In this document: piece by piece, positions 22,130 to 32,058 of the stretch
Position numbering within the stretch: the first letter of the stretch is position 1
Layout of the letters: each line of letters starts with the position of its first letter
Origin: an uncultured SAR86 cluster bacterium
Lineage (GTDB): Bacteria > Pseudomonadota > Gammaproteobacteria > Magnimaribacterales > D2472
Assembly: GCA_902509555.1 (NCBI GenBank)
Contig: CABWYS010000009.1
Location: 1 to 33,312, forward strand
Length of the DNA: 33,312 nucleotides
Direction of reading: 5' to 3'
The notes under the pieces: generated by a model
What the model saw: the letters and a program-made list of their open reading frames with translations, nothing else
Database searches by the model: none
Told to the model about the DNA's origin: nothing
Translations under genes and position numbers: made by a program

Positions 22130-22612
22130 ATGCGTAATTTATCAATATTTATGTGCCTATTTTTTGTGGCATCTATCCAAGCAGATAACCATACTAAGGC
22201 TGAGCAAGAAGTTGCTAAAGCATTTGCAGAATACTTTAATGCAAGGTCTGAACAAGATTGGGATACCGTGGCCGCAATGGAAAGTGCTTCAGGCACATTT
22301 AATACCAATTCTGATGGTAGTTTTCATAAAGGTTTAGCTAAAACAACAGCTGCTCAATGGGGAGCAAGCGGTCAATTAGGCTCTTTGAACACTTACTATC
22401 CTGAGTTTAGTCAGATCTCTGATGGGGTTGTCTATGTAAGGTTTTACTATGAGGGCATTGCTCAAAATGGTTCCATTTCATCAGATTATAGAACCAGAGT
22501 TAGTCAAAATTGGGTGAAAGAAGAAGGTAAGTGGGTTGTAAAAACATCGCATTATTCACCAGCTCAATTTGGTGGAGTTCACATTACGGTTGCGACAGAC
22601 TTTGATAACTAG
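22130..22612 (+). CDS. secreted SnoaL/DUF4440-like (NTF2-fold) protein
   Basis: A 160-aa exported protein. The signal peptide MRNLSIFMCLFFVASIQA has a likely cut before DNHTKAEQ. The mature part begins with the NTF2-type helix (EVAKAFAEYFNARSEQDWDTVAAM) and continues with strands ending in VSQNWVKEEGKWVVKTSHYSP. AAGGAG six bases before the ATG supports the start. The fold covers binding, isomerase and hydrolase roles; no catalytic set can be picked out. An inverted repeat follows its stop (22623-22649). Confidence 0.72.
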   Translation: MRNLSIFMCLFFVASIQADNHTKAEQEVAKAFAEYFNARSEQDWDTVAAMESASGTFNTNSDGSFHKGLAKTTAAQWGASGQLGSLNTYYPEFSQISDGVVYVRFYYEGIAQNGSISSDYRTRVSQNWVKEEGKWVVKTSHYSPAQFGGVHITVATDFDN

Positions 22613-22621
22613 TTCAAGCTA

Positions 22622-23842
22622 TTAGGCCTCAGGGATAACTTGAGGCCTATTTATCCAAGGTAGCGCTAGTATATTTAGGATTGAGTAAATCATTAAGCTC
22701 ACTGCCACTGCAGCAATGCTCATTTCTATATAAGCATAGACACTAAGAGTAAAGCACAAGACTAGTCGGGCGATTTCCATGGTAAAGCCTTCTTTGCCAT
22801 CTAGCCAAAGCGAAGTGCAATACATGGTAAATGCCATCATGCTGATGGTAACCCAAAGCTGTTGATAATTTAGTGTTCCACTTTCCAATAACACTAACCC
22901 CACCAGGCTTAAGATGAAAAACTGCATGAATGCATAGAACTTAATCTTGGTTGGAACTTCAGGATTATATTTTTTAAATGTTGTTGGATCAAAGTCATCT
23001 TTGTCTACTCTGATAGCTAATGAGGCAGGTTGCCAACCCGTTCTTGCAAAGGGCACAAAGAATTTTTCTTTCCAGCTTTGTGCATGCCAAATATCTTTTG
23101 CCATTTTTACGTAGATGTGAAGATTCGCCCATATAGGATTAAAGGTATTAATTTTGCTTCTGATGCCGTAGATAGGCCTTTCATGATCTTCTTCCTCTTT
23201 ATAGGTACCAAACATTCGGTCCCAGATAATAAAGACTCCCCCATAGTTTTTATCAATGTAGTTTTCATTTTGCGCATGATGCACTCTGTGATTTGATGCG
23301 GTCACAAAGAATTTCTCATACCAGCCGAGCTTAGGAATATGTTCACTGTGGACCCAGAATTGATAGATAAGATTGACTGAAGCAACACTGACAAAAACAT
23401 AAGAGGGCACACCGATTAAAAACACTGGGATAAAAAAGACCCATGTTACAAAAGCCCCAGTTCCAGTTTGTCTTAAGGCAGTGCTCAAGTTGTAATCTTC
23501 GCTTTGATGGTGCGCAACATGAGATGCCCAAAATAATTGTCTTTCATGACTCATGCGATGAAACCAGTAATAAAAGAAATCATAAACAACAAAAGCAAAT
23601 ATCCACACCAGGGGTGAACTTGCGTCCATTCGCCATAGGCCGTTATGGGTTTCAATCAGATAAAAGATGTAGCCACCAAAACTAATGATAATGAGCTTAT
23701 TTGCAGAGCGAAGCGAACCCATAAAAAGGCTGCTAATAGCATCATTGAGTCGATAGGTATTATTTTTTTTAATAATGCCGTAGGCAAGCTCAATCAAAAT
23801 GGCAAGCAAAAAAAATGGCACTGCGTGGGGTACGTAATCCAT
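22622..23842 (-). CDS. fatty acid hydroxylase / sterol desaturase family di-iron protein
   Basis: A 406-aa integral membrane oxygenase. The di-iron histidine boxes are clear: HRMSH at residues 95-99, HVAHH at 108-112 and HRVHH at 185-189, with HSEH near 165. Membrane helices precede, separate and follow them; an extra hydrophobic C-terminal part (about residues 305-400) makes it longer than the basic domain, as in the alkylglycerol-monooxygenase-like group. It would insert oxygen or a double bond into lipids at the inner membrane. Neighbouring lipid-related genes (thioesterase, P450) fit this. The exact substrate is open. Confidence 0.87.
   Translation of the reverse strand: MDYVPHAVPFFLLAILIELAYGIIKKNNTYRLNDAISSLFMGSLRSANKLIIISFGGYIFYLIETHNGLWRMDASSPLVWIFAFVVYDFFYYWFHRMSHERQLFWASHVAHHQSEDYNLSTALRQTGTGAFVTWVFFIPVFLIGVPSYVFVSVASVNLIYQFWVHSEHIPKLGWYEKFFVTASNHRVHHAQNENYIDKNYGGVFIIWDRMFGTYKEEEDHERPIYGIRSKINTFNPIWANLHIYVKMAKDIWHAQSWKEKFFVPFARTGWQPASLAIRVDKDDFDPTTFKKYNPEVPTKIKFYAFMQFFILSLVGLVLLESGTLNYQQLWVTISMMAFTMYCTSLWLDGKEGFTMEIARLVLCFTLSVYAYIEMSIAAVAVSLMIYSILNILALPWINRPQVIPEA
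22623..22649 (+). terminator. possible terminator hairpin between convergent genes
   Basis: TAGGCCTCA and TGAGGCCTA form a perfect nine-pair stem with a nine-base loop, followed on the plus strand by TTTAT. It lies just after the NTF2-fold gene and inside the last codons of the desaturase gene. The T run is poor. Confidence 0.4.
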
Positions 23843-23877
23843 TCCTAAATTATAGAACTAGGATGCTTAAAAGTAAT

Positions 23878-24315
23878 CTATTTAGTCTCAGGATGGTTTT
23901 TATGCATGGCAGTAAATCTAGAAAAAGCCACGCGTTTACCAGCATCATTAGTAATATCAATGTTCCAAACTGAAGTGGATCCACCTATGTGCACTGGAGT
24001 CGCTTTAGCGTAAACATAGCCATCGGTTGGAGAGGATATATGATTTGCATTAATCTCAATGCCAACAGGGTATTTTTTGGTGTTATCCATTGAGAGCGCT
24101 GCAGCTGTGCTGCCAATGCTTTCAGCGAGAACGCAGGATGCACCTCCATGAAGAATTCCGTATGGCTGTTTGGTTTTTTCGATCACTGGCATTCTGCCAA
24201 CAATAAAATCATCACCAATTTCTACAATTTCTATACCAAGGTGCTTGTCCATGTAGATGGATGAATCCTTGAAGTCTTTAATGGAAAGAGGTTGAAACCA
24301 GATAGATTTTGACAT
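23878..24315 (-). CDS. YdiI/PaaI-like hotdog acyl-CoA thioesterase
   Basis: A 145-aa hotdog-fold thioesterase, cytoplasmic. The motif TKQPYGILHGGASCVLAESIGS holds the catalytic Glu and oxyanion Gly-Gly and is almost the same as in E. coli YdiI (MenI). GIEINANHISSPTDGYVYAKA is also close to that enzyme. It would hydrolyse acyl- or aroyl-CoA esters. No menaquinone genes lie nearby, so a role in acyl-CoA housekeeping is as likely as DHNA-CoA hydrolysis. It is divergent from the ABC-F gene and 35 bases from the desaturase gene on the same strand. Confidence 0.87.
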   Translation of the reverse strand: MSKSIWFQPLSIKDFKDSSIYMDKHLGIEIVEIGDDFIVGRMPVIEKTKQPYGILHGGASCVLAESIGSTAAALSMDNTKKYPVGIEINANHISSPTDGYVYAKATPVHIGGSTSVWNIDITNDAGKRVAFSRFTAMHKNHPETK

Positions 24316-24394
24316 GTGAGTATTTTATATGAATGTTGTGTTAATAAAAGAGCAAGAGTATTTGTTACACTTACATTTTTTTAAGACACCATAG

Positions 24395-26266
24395 ATGCTT
24401 TCATTTACAAATCTAGCTCTGCGCAGAGGCCCCAATCTTTTAATTGAAGATGCATCATTTGTGGTTCATCGAGATAAAAAAGTTGGCTTAATTGGTGCCA
24501 ATGGAGCTGGGAAAACAAGTTTGTTTAAAATGATTACCGGTGAATTGGATGTCGAAGAAGGGTATCTGGATTATCCTCATGATTTAAGAATTTCCTATCT
24601 TGCTCAAGAAGTCCCAGGAACCGATGAAGTGGCCGTTCAATATGTCTTAGAAGGCGACAAACAACTCATCGAAATACAACAAAAAATAAAATCAGCTGAA
24701 GAAAATGAACGATATGATGAGCTAGGGGAGCTCCATGCAATTTTCAATTCCATGGATGGCCATGCGGCTTTATCTAAAGCTGAGCAACTCATGATAGGGC
24801 TTGGGTTCACGCAAGATGATTTAAACAAAACTGTTAAAGATTTTTCAGGTGGGTGGCGAGTTCGACTCAATTTAGCAAGAACCTTGATGCAACCATCAGA
24901 TTTACTCTTGCTTGATGAACCAACCAATCACTTAGATTTAGATGCAATAGTCTGGTTAGCAGATTGGATCAAATCATTTAAAGGAGCCCTCATACTTATT
25001 TCTCATGACAGAGAGTTTCTCGATGAATGCGTCAATACAATCGCACATATCTATCGTCAGTCAATTGAGCTTTATACAGGCAACTATTCACAATTTGAGG
25101 AGGTTAAAGCCTTGCGATTGGCCGAACAGGCTGCAACATTTAAGAAGCAACAAAGAGAGATAGCTCACATGCAAGATTTTGTGAGGCGTTTTAAAGCCAA
25201 GGCTACTAAAGCCCGACAAGCACAGAGTAGGGTGAAGGCCCTAGAGCGGATGGAAGTAATTGCACCTGCTCATGTGGATTCACCTTTTCATTTCAGTATT
25301 CCTCAGTCAGATAAGATATCAGATCCATTGCTTACACTAGATGGAGCTACTCTTGGCTATTCATCAGCTGTTCTGGAGAACATCAATCTCAGTTTACATC
25401 CTGGCGATAGAATAGGCCTGCTGGGACCCAATGGCGCAGGTAAATCAACGCTAATGAAAAGTTTGGTTGCTAGCATTCCTCTGCTTGATGGACATAGGTT
25501 TGAAGGCGGCAATTTAAAACTAGGTTATTTTTCTCAACATCAAGTAGATGATTTAGATTTATCCAAAACAGCTTATCAATACATACAACAACTTGATCTA
25601 GGAAAAACAGAACAGCAAGTTAGAACTTATTTGGGCGGCTATGATTTTAAGAATGACAAAGTCAAAGATCCAATAAAGTTATTTTCTGGTGGTGAAAAGG
25701 CAAGGCTGGCACTGGCTATTATTGCTTATCAAAAACCTAATTTGCTGTTAATGGATGAGCCCACCAACCATTTAGATATGGAAATGAGACAAGCTCTCAC
25801 CATGGCCTTGCAATCCTTTGGCGGAGCTATATTACTCATTTCTCATGACAGACATTTGCTTGCCAATAATGTGGATCAATTTTTGCTGGTGGAGGAAGGG
25901 TCGATTGGAGAGTTTGATGGCGATTTAAATGACTACAGTCTAAGAATCTTAAAAAATTTAAATAAATCTCACCCTCGCAAATCCTCTAATACCAAAGAGC
26001 AATCACCTGGCGCTCAAAGGCAACTTGAACAAAAAAAGATTAAACAACTTAAAACTGAAATCCATTCTGCAGAGAAAAGATTAAAACGATTGCAGGAAAA
26101 AATAGCCGGTGTTGAGGGAATCCTGCAATCACCCGAGACCTATGATGGTGACTTTCAAGATGATCTACATGACCTTATTAGAAATCAAACCGAGCTTAAA
26201 GCTGAAATAGAAGAGGTGGAAAAGATTTGGTTAAATTTAAATGAGCAGCTAGAAGGTAGCAGTTAA
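24395..26266 (+). CDS. yheS: ABC-F ATPase, YheS-like
   Basis: A 623-aa soluble protein with two ATPase modules and no membrane part, expected to act on ribosomes. Module one: GANGAGKTS (about 34-42), FSGGWRVRLNLARTL and LLLLDEPTNHLDLDA. The linker (about 240-300) is charged and includes FRRFKAKATKARQAQSR-type residues and ERMEVIAPAHVDSPF. Module two: GPNGAGKST, LFSGGEKARLALA and LLLMDEPTNHLDME. A C-terminal coiled coil of Lys/Glu-rich helices follows (about 545-620). The start LSFTNLALRRGPNLLIEDA and DLRISYLAQEVP match the YheS branch rather than Uup or EttA. The role of YheS is translation-linked by family membership. Confidence 0.9.
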   Translation: MLSFTNLALRRGPNLLIEDASFVVHRDKKVGLIGANGAGKTSLFKMITGELDVEEGYLDYPHDLRISYLAQEVPGTDEVAVQYVLEGDKQLIEIQQKIKSAEENERYDELGELHAIFNSMDGHAALSKAEQLMIGLGFTQDDLNKTVKDFSGGWRVRLNLARTLMQPSDLLLLDEPTNHLDLDAIVWLADWIKSFKGALILISHDREFLDECVNTIAHIYRQSIELYTGNYSQFEEVKALRLAEQAATFKKQQREIAHMQDFVRRFKAKATKARQAQSRVKALERMEVIAPAHVDSPFHFSIPQSDKISDPLLTLDGATLGYSSAVLENINLSLHPGDRIGLLGPNGAGKSTLMKSLVASIPLLDGHRFEGGNLKLGYFSQHQVDDLDLSKTAYQYIQQLDLGKTEQQVRTYLGGYDFKNDKVKDPIKLFSGGEKARLALAIIAYQKPNLLLMDEPTNHLDMEMRQALTMALQSFGGAILLISHDRHLLANNVDQFLLVEEGSIGEFDGDLNDYSLRILKNLNKSHPRKSSNTKEQSPGAQRQLEQKKIKQLKTEIHSAEKRLKRLQEKIAGVEGILQSPETYDGDFQDDLHDLIRNQTELKAEIEEVEKIWLNLNEQLEGSS

Positions 26267-26267
26267 T

Positions 26268-27620
26268 TTAAAATTTAACGGGCATTTCTTGGATGGCATG
26301 CACAAAGTTATTCGGTGCAACTTTCCAATCTCCACTCATACGAATGTTTGGAAAACGTGTCAGAATTTGTTTGTAGGATTCTTCTAGTTGCATCAAAGCA
26401 ACCGGTTTTCCAATGCAAGTGTGCCTACCTATACCAAATGCTAGATGCTTATCCGCATTTTCACGCTCAATATTAAACTGATCTGGGTTAGAGAAGACAG
26501 CAGGATCTCTGTTGGCAGCTCCGTACCACATGACAATTTTTTCACCAGGACCCATCAGCTGACCACCAACCTCTGTTTCGCAAGTAGTGGTTCTTCGCAT
26601 GTGCATGACTGGAGAAATCATGCGAATGCATTCTTGTAAAAAATTAGGCATAAGCTCTGGGTTGTCTATGAGTTTTTGCTTTTGATCAGGATTTTCGGTG
26701 AGGAGTTTAATGGCACCACTGAGAGTATTACGCGTTGTATCATTGCCGGCAAAAATGATCAGCAGCCAAGAACCATCCAGAAACTCTGGACTTAATTGAT
26801 GACCCTCTAATTCTGCATTGGCAATTGCAGAGAGCAAATCATCGGCAGGATCTTTTCTCTTTGCATTTAATATATCTCTACCATATTCAAACATTTCATC
26901 AACCATGGCATTGAACATATCGATCATCTCGGTGTTCACAGGTTCGTTAGACTGTTCAGCATCAAATTCTTTTTTGAGTTGCTCAACTTGAATGTATTGG
27001 GCCAGTTCAAGAAATTCCATCCAGGTGACTAATTTTTGTCTATCAGCCTCTGGAATGCCAAGAATTTCAGACAAGGTAAAAATGGGAAGTTGTTGTGAAA
27101 AAGCAGTTACAAAATTACAGTCTTCTTTAGTGTTAATAGCATCCAGTAAATCTGTCACTTTGGCTTTAACTTTAATTCTTAAATTGGATACATAATCTGG
27201 TTTAAAGAAGGGCATGTGCTCACGTCTTAGATTGATATGCATATCGCCATCTAGATTTAACATGTGATCAACCGCTGATCGCCACAATTTAGGATGTCTT
27301 CTTTCTTCACTACCAAGAGTAATCATGGTGCCAGTACCAGCCTGGGATGAGAAGATCTTAGGGTTAGATGAGACCTTTAAAATGTCTTCATGACGAGTTA
27401 ATGACCAAAAGCCAGGTTCTGGATCATTTAAAAATGGAGGATGTAAAAAAACAGGCGCTTCTTCTCGCATTTTTTTGAAGTGATCAAACGGCTGACCTTG
27501 TGTAAAAACATCTAGATCAGTGAAATTAACATCTGATTTAAAGTTATTAATGGGTGGATGAGAATTTGAACTGAAGGTTTTTTTGGCAATTGCATTGCTT
27601 ATAGATACAGGTTCACTCAT
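26268..27620 (-). CDS. cytochrome P450 (bacterial class I type)
   Basis: A soluble 450-aa haem monooxygenase. I-helix AGNDTT lies at residues 291-296, the ExxR pair Glu330-Arg333 in ECIRMIS, and the haem loop FGIGRHTCIGKP has Cys402 as the axial ligand. The long N-terminus (about 40 residues) and HMRRTTTCETEVGGQ resemble the CYP125/142/153-like bacterial group that hydroxylates alkyl chains of steroids, terpenes or alkanes; the subfamily is inference. No ferredoxin or ferredoxin reductase gene is adjacent. Its ATG shares one base with the stop of the M16 peptidase gene (TAATG), so it is translated after that gene. Confidence 0.92.
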   Translation of the reverse strand: MSEPVSISNAIAKKTFSSNSHPPINNFKSDVNFTDLDVFTQGQPFDHFKKMREEAPVFLHPPFLNDPEPGFWSLTRHEDILKVSSNPKIFSSQAGTGTMITLGSEERRHPKLWRSAVDHMLNLDGDMHINLRREHMPFFKPDYVSNLRIKVKAKVTDLLDAINTKEDCNFVTAFSQQLPIFTLSEILGIPEADRQKLVTWMEFLELAQYIQVEQLKKEFDAEQSNEPVNTEMIDMFNAMVDEMFEYGRDILNAKRKDPADDLLSAIANAELEGHQLSPEFLDGSWLLIIFAGNDTTRNTLSGAIKLLTENPDQKQKLIDNPELMPNFLQECIRMISPVMHMRRTTTCETEVGGQLMGPGEKIVMWYGAANRDPAVFSNPDQFNIERENADKHLAFGIGRHTCIGKPVALMQLEESYKQILTRFPNIRMSGDWKVAPNNFVHAIQEMPVKF

Positions 27621-30340
27621 TAATCTAATAACTCAATAGGACCAAGATTCAGCTTTCTAATTGGCTCTTCAATTTTGCTTAGGTCGCCAACAATTAACCA
27701 TGTCCATTGATCAGGTTTAATATACTTTTGTGCCATAGCATGAACATCTTCCAGTGATGGCTCGTCTAGTAATTGCGGTAATTCATTCAAATAATCCAGA
27801 TCTCTGTCATAAGTCACAATATCCGAAACTCCACCTTTGAGTGCACCAAGGGTTTCAAATTGACCTGGAAGCCTTAATGTTTTTGAGGCTTTGCCTTTAG
27901 CCAGCTCATCTTCAGTCGTTGGTGATGTGCTTAAATAGGCTGCATATTCATTCACTATTTCAGTAATAGATTCGGATGTTTTATCAGTTTGAACAGGCGC
28001 CGTCACCAGCATGGCTCTTTGGCCTTTAGCATCTGATAGTCTAGTTCTCACTCCATAAGACCAGCTTTTATCTTCACGAAGATTCATATTAAGCCTTGCA
28101 GTAAAACTTCCACCGATGGCATAGTTCATGTAGCTAATTTTTATCTCTTCATCAGTCGCAGACGGCGGCAATAATTGTCCAGCAACGATATATGATTGCT
28201 GTGCGTTTGGCTTATCAATTAGGTAAACAGTTCTGGTATCTGGTAATGCTACGTTATTAAGCATTTTGAGGTCTGGGTTAGAGTCACCAGACCAATTTCC
28301 AAATTTCACTTCGAGCATTTCAACTAACTCATTTAAATTAATATCTCCAGCAACTGCAAAAGTTAGATTGGCTGGATTGATGGCTCTCTTATGGACTGCG
28401 ATAACATCTTCACGTGTAATATCGGATATAGTTGCTGAAATACCACTACCAGTTAAAGGTTTGCCATATGGATGATTATCTCCATAGAGTAATTTACCAA
28501 TATTTCTGTATGCAATAGCCGCTGGTCTATTTTCCTCTTGAACTATTGATGCAAGAGTTTGTTTCTTAATTCTTTCTATTTCTTTTTGTGGAAAAGTAGG
28601 ATGAATTAACGCCTCTCTGGCGAGATCCAAGGTTTCTTCTAAATTGGTTTTTAAGCTTGATACGGTTGCATATGATGTATCGAGACCAGAACCAAAACCT
28701 AAATTAGACCCAAGAGAATCCAGAACCTCATCAAATTGAAGTGAGGAATATTTCTTAGTTCCTTCATTCAACATGTCCATCATGAAGTTTGTATATCCAA
28801 GCTCATCATTATTTTCTTGGGCGTAACCAAAACTAAATTGAAAATTTAGTTCAACCAATGGAACCCCAGTTCTTTGAGCTAACACAACTTTAGCTCCATT
28901 AGATAAGGTTGCTGTTTGCAAGGTTGGAAATTTAAATGAAACTTTTTCTGTTGGGTAGGGTACGCCGCTAGATCTATCTAAACCTGTATCGTTAACTCCG
29001 AGTTTCTCATTTGGCAAAATAGTCAGCACATAAGGAGTATCATCTATCCACTTTGCAAACGTTGCTTTCATATTTGCAGGAGTTACTTCATCTAGGTATC
29101 TTGCATTTTCTCTGTAGCAGCCAGGATTGCCTGTATAAGTCTGGCAGGTAGCAAGTAAATCAGACTTGCCTCCAAATCCACCAATGCGTTGAATGCCTCT
29201 GATGAATCCAGCTAAAGCTTTTGTTTTCTCGGCTTTGAGTAATTTTGCATTTGGCCCTTTTCTTATAAATGCATCCATTACCTCATCCATTGCATTTTCA
29301 ACAGCAGCAGGATCTTCACCAGCAACCACATCAACAATTAAAAAGAACATTCCTGCTATTTCTCTATCGTAATAGAAGGCTGATACATCAGTTGCTATTT
29401 GTTTGTCATAAACTAATTCTTTGTAGAGCGGGGAATTTTTTCCACCGACCAGGACACTAGATGCAAGATCAAAGTGGGCGGCAGCTTCTGTATCTCGTGG
29501 AGGGACATTCCAAGCTTTATAAATTCGAGCTTGTGGCACATTATCAAACATAATGTCGCGTTTTTCTTCGCTTCTCTTGGCAACCCAAATATCAGGTTTA
29601 ACAAGAGGAGGTCCCGCAGGAATATCACCAAAAAACTCATTAACCTTTTGTTTTGCTGTTTCTAAATCAATATCCCCAGCTAAGGCTAAGACAGCATTAT
29701 TGGGACCATAATATGTTTTAAACCATTCTTGAACGTCTTCAAGCGAAGCAGCATCCAGGTCTTCCATTGAACCTATGACAGACCATGAGTAAGGATGTCC
29801 TTCTGGAAATGCAGCCTCGGAGATTCTTGTAAATGCTTTGCCATAAGGTTGGTTTTCGCCTTGACGTTTTTCATTTTGAACAACGCCTCTTTGCTCATCT
29901 AGTTTTTCTTGATCAACCACACCAAGTAAATGACCCATTCGATCAGATTCCATCCATAAAGCTAAATCTAATGCATTCGTTGGAACGTTTTGAAAGTAGT
30001 TTGTTCTATCAGAGTTGGTAGTTCCATTTTGATCAGTGGAACCAATTTTTTCAAAAGGTTCAAAATATTCACTGTTATAGTTTTCTGTCCCATTGAACAT
30101 TAAATGCTCAAATAAATGAGCGAAACCAGTTTTACCAGCTTTTTCATTTTTTGAGCCAACGTGATACCAAACATTGACAGCAACCATAGGAACTTTTTTA
30201 TCTTCATGCACAACAACAGTTAAGCCATTATCAAGTTTGAACGACTCGTATTTAATCTCAGGAAGGTCTTCTAGCAAGGAGGCTTGTATTGAAAGAATAA
30301 ATATAAAATTGAGTGTTAAAGCATTAAAGAATATTTTCAT
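27620..30340 (-). CDS. M16 family zinc peptidase, two-module secreted form
   Basis: A 906-aa periplasmic insulinase-like peptidase. The start at 30340 gives a signal peptide (KIFFNALTLNFIFILSIQAS); five codons upstream are open but add nothing. Module one carries the inverted zinc motif HLFEH (His75, Glu78, His79) in FAHLFEHLMFNGTENY. The second half repeats the fold from about residue 475 but reads GYTNFMMDMLNEGT at the equivalent place, with no zinc motif, as expected for the inactive partner module. It would degrade peptides in the periplasm. It is divergent from the M28 peptidase gene (65-base gap), so the two may be co-regulated. Confidence 0.92.
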   Translation of the reverse strand: MKIFFNALTLNFIFILSIQASLLEDLPEIKYESFKLDNGLTVVVHEDKKVPMVAVNVWYHVGSKNEKAGKTGFAHLFEHLMFNGTENYNSEYFEPFEKIGSTDQNGTTNSDRTNYFQNVPTNALDLALWMESDRMGHLLGVVDQEKLDEQRGVVQNEKRQGENQPYGKAFTRISEAAFPEGHPYSWSVIGSMEDLDAASLEDVQEWFKTYYGPNNAVLALAGDIDLETAKQKVNEFFGDIPAGPPLVKPDIWVAKRSEEKRDIMFDNVPQARIYKAWNVPPRDTEAAAHFDLASSVLVGGKNSPLYKELVYDKQIATDVSAFYYDREIAGMFFLIVDVVAGEDPAAVENAMDEVMDAFIRKGPNAKLLKAEKTKALAGFIRGIQRIGGFGGKSDLLATCQTYTGNPGCYRENARYLDEVTPANMKATFAKWIDDTPYVLTILPNEKLGVNDTGLDRSSGVPYPTEKVSFKFPTLQTATLSNGAKVVLAQRTGVPLVELNFQFSFGYAQENNDELGYTNFMMDMLNEGTKKYSSLQFDEVLDSLGSNLGFGSGLDTSYATVSSLKTNLEETLDLAREALIHPTFPQKEIERIKKQTLASIVQEENRPAAIAYRNIGKLLYGDNHPYGKPLTGSGISATISDITREDVIAVHKRAINPANLTFAVAGDINLNELVEMLEVKFGNWSGDSNPDLKMLNNVALPDTRTVYLIDKPNAQQSYIVAGQLLPPSATDEEIKISYMNYAIGGSFTARLNMNLREDKSWSYGVRTRLSDAKGQRAMLVTAPVQTDKTSESITEIVNEYAAYLSTSPTTEDELAKGKASKTLRLPGQFETLGALKGGVSDIVTYDRDLDYLNELPQLLDEPSLEDVHAMAQKYIKPDQWTWLIVGDLSKIEEPIRKLNLGPIELLD

Positions 30341-30405
30341 TGATCTGTATCCCATTGAATTGAAAATATATTTTATACTTTAGTTATCTGAATATACATA
30401 CGACC

Positions 30406-32049
30406 ATGCAAATTAATAAAACTCATTCTTTATTGTTTCTTGTAGGAATCTTTATTTTTATAACCAGTTGCTCAGATTCTTTAAGCGATACCACTGATGG
30501 CAGATTGAGATATTGGATTTCAACTCTCTCTTCTGATGAATTTGAAGGAAGGGCGCCTGGAACTCAGGGAGGTCAATTAACTAAAAACTTTATTTCCAAA
30601 ACATTTCAAGATTTAAATTTAGATCCTGTGAATGACAGCTACTTTTTAGATGTGCCGACTTCAGAAATTACCTTAAAAGATTCTTCTTATTTAACTTTAT
30701 CTTTTAGGGGTAATGATCGAAAAATGATTACAGGTGATGAGGTAGTCTTTTGGACCAAACAAGCTAGAGAATATAGAAAAATAAGAGATAGTGAGGTTGT
30801 CTTTGTTGGTTATGGAATTGTTGCTCCTGAATACAATTGGAATGATTATGAGGGTATTGATGTTAAGGGTAAAACTGTAGTCATTCTCGTAAATGATCCA
30901 GGTTTTGCAACCGGAAAACTAAGACTTTTTAATGGTAGATCAATGACTTATTACGGAAGATGGACCTATAAATTTGAAGAAGCTGCTCGCCAAGGTGCTG
31001 CAGCTGCAATAGTTGTCCACGAAGAAGAGCCTGCTGCTTACCCTTGGTCTGTGGTTGAAAATAGCTGGCAAGGGCCCCAATTGGATTTGCAGAGAGATGA
31101 TTTGGGTGCAGACAGAGTAATTTTAGAGGGCTGGATAAGAGACAGCACTTTAACTGATGTGCTTAACTTTACGGGTTTTAATTATGAATCTTTGAAGGAA
31201 ATAGCCCTCGAGAAAACTTTTTCTGCTTTTCCATTGAGGGGTTTAACCCTTAGTTCTGAAATTCATAACAAGGTGAGATATCTTCAATCCCATAATATTG
31301 CTGCAGTTAAAAAGGGGTCAGTTCAACCAGACGAATATATTTTATTTATGGCGCATTGGGATCATTTAGGTTTTATGGAAGGCGCTCAAATAGGTGATGA
31401 TAAAATTGCTAACGGAGCCGTTGATAATGCAACAGGCGTAGCAGCTGTATTTGAGTTCGCTAAAAGATTTGCCGAGATTGAGACTGATAGATCTATTATG
31501 TTTCTGGCAGTTACCCTGGAAGAATCTGGATTGTTGGGATCTGAGTATTTTGCAAAATACCCACCCATTGATTTATCAAATATAGTTGCGGGTTTTAACT
31601 ATGATGCTATTTTGCCAACTGGTTTAACAAACGACATGGTTGTGGTTGGTTATGGGGCCTCTGAGCTTGAAGACCTATTGGAAGATGAGTTGAGTAAATC
31701 TGGTAGATATATCAATCCTGATCCCAACCCTGACAAAGGATATTTTTATAGATCAGATCATATAAGTTTTGCAAAAAGGGGAGTTCCAGTTCTTTATGCT
31801 GATGGTGGCTTTGATCTTGTGGATGGCGGCAAAGAGGCTGGTTTTGTTATTGAAGAGCAATATCGTCTTGATGCCTATCATGGTGTTGCTGATGAATATG
31901 ATGAATCTTGGAATCTGGATGGTCTCAACCAATCAATTGATGTGATATTTAATATTAGCAAAGAATTAGCAAATAGCTCACAATGGCCTAATTGGTATGA
32001 AGGAAATGAATTTAAATTAATCAGAGATGCATCTAGATCTGGTAAATGA
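30406..32049 (+). CDS. M28 family zinc aminopeptidase, lipoprotein
   Basis: A 547-aa putative outer- or inner-membrane lipoprotein with signal sequence LLFLVGIFIFITSC (Cys22). The N-terminus of the mature part (LSSDEFEGRAPGTQGG) is family-typical, and a PA-type insert at about residues 130-240 contains VVFVGYGIVAPEYNWNDYEG. The two-zinc site is complete: His317 in AHWDH, Asp340 in GAVDNATG, Glu372/373 in EESGLLG, Asp400, and a His near 462 in SDHISF. It would release N-terminal amino acids from peptides, complementing the M16 and DUF885 peptidases nearby. The flavin monooxygenase gene begins nine bases after its stop. Confidence 0.92.
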   Translation: MQINKTHSLLFLVGIFIFITSCSDSLSDTTDGRLRYWISTLSSDEFEGRAPGTQGGQLTKNFISKTFQDLNLDPVNDSYFLDVPTSEITLKDSSYLTLSFRGNDRKMITGDEVVFWTKQAREYRKIRDSEVVFVGYGIVAPEYNWNDYEGIDVKGKTVVILVNDPGFATGKLRLFNGRSMTYYGRWTYKFEEAARQGAAAAIVVHEEEPAAYPWSVVENSWQGPQLDLQRDDLGADRVILEGWIRDSTLTDVLNFTGFNYESLKEIALEKTFSAFPLRGLTLSSEIHNKVRYLQSHNIAAVKKGSVQPDEYILFMAHWDHLGFMEGAQIGDDKIANGAVDNATGVAAVFEFAKRFAEIETDRSIMFLAVTLEESGLLGSEYFAKYPPIDLSNIVAGFNYDAILPTGLTNDMVVVGYGASELEDLLEDELSKSGRYINPDPNPDKGYFYRSDHISFAKRGVPVLYADGGFDLVDGGKEAGFVIEEQYRLDAYHGVADEYDESWNLDGLNQSIDVIFNISKELANSSQWPNWYEGNEFKLIRDASRSGK

Positions 32050-32058
32050 GAGGTATTA

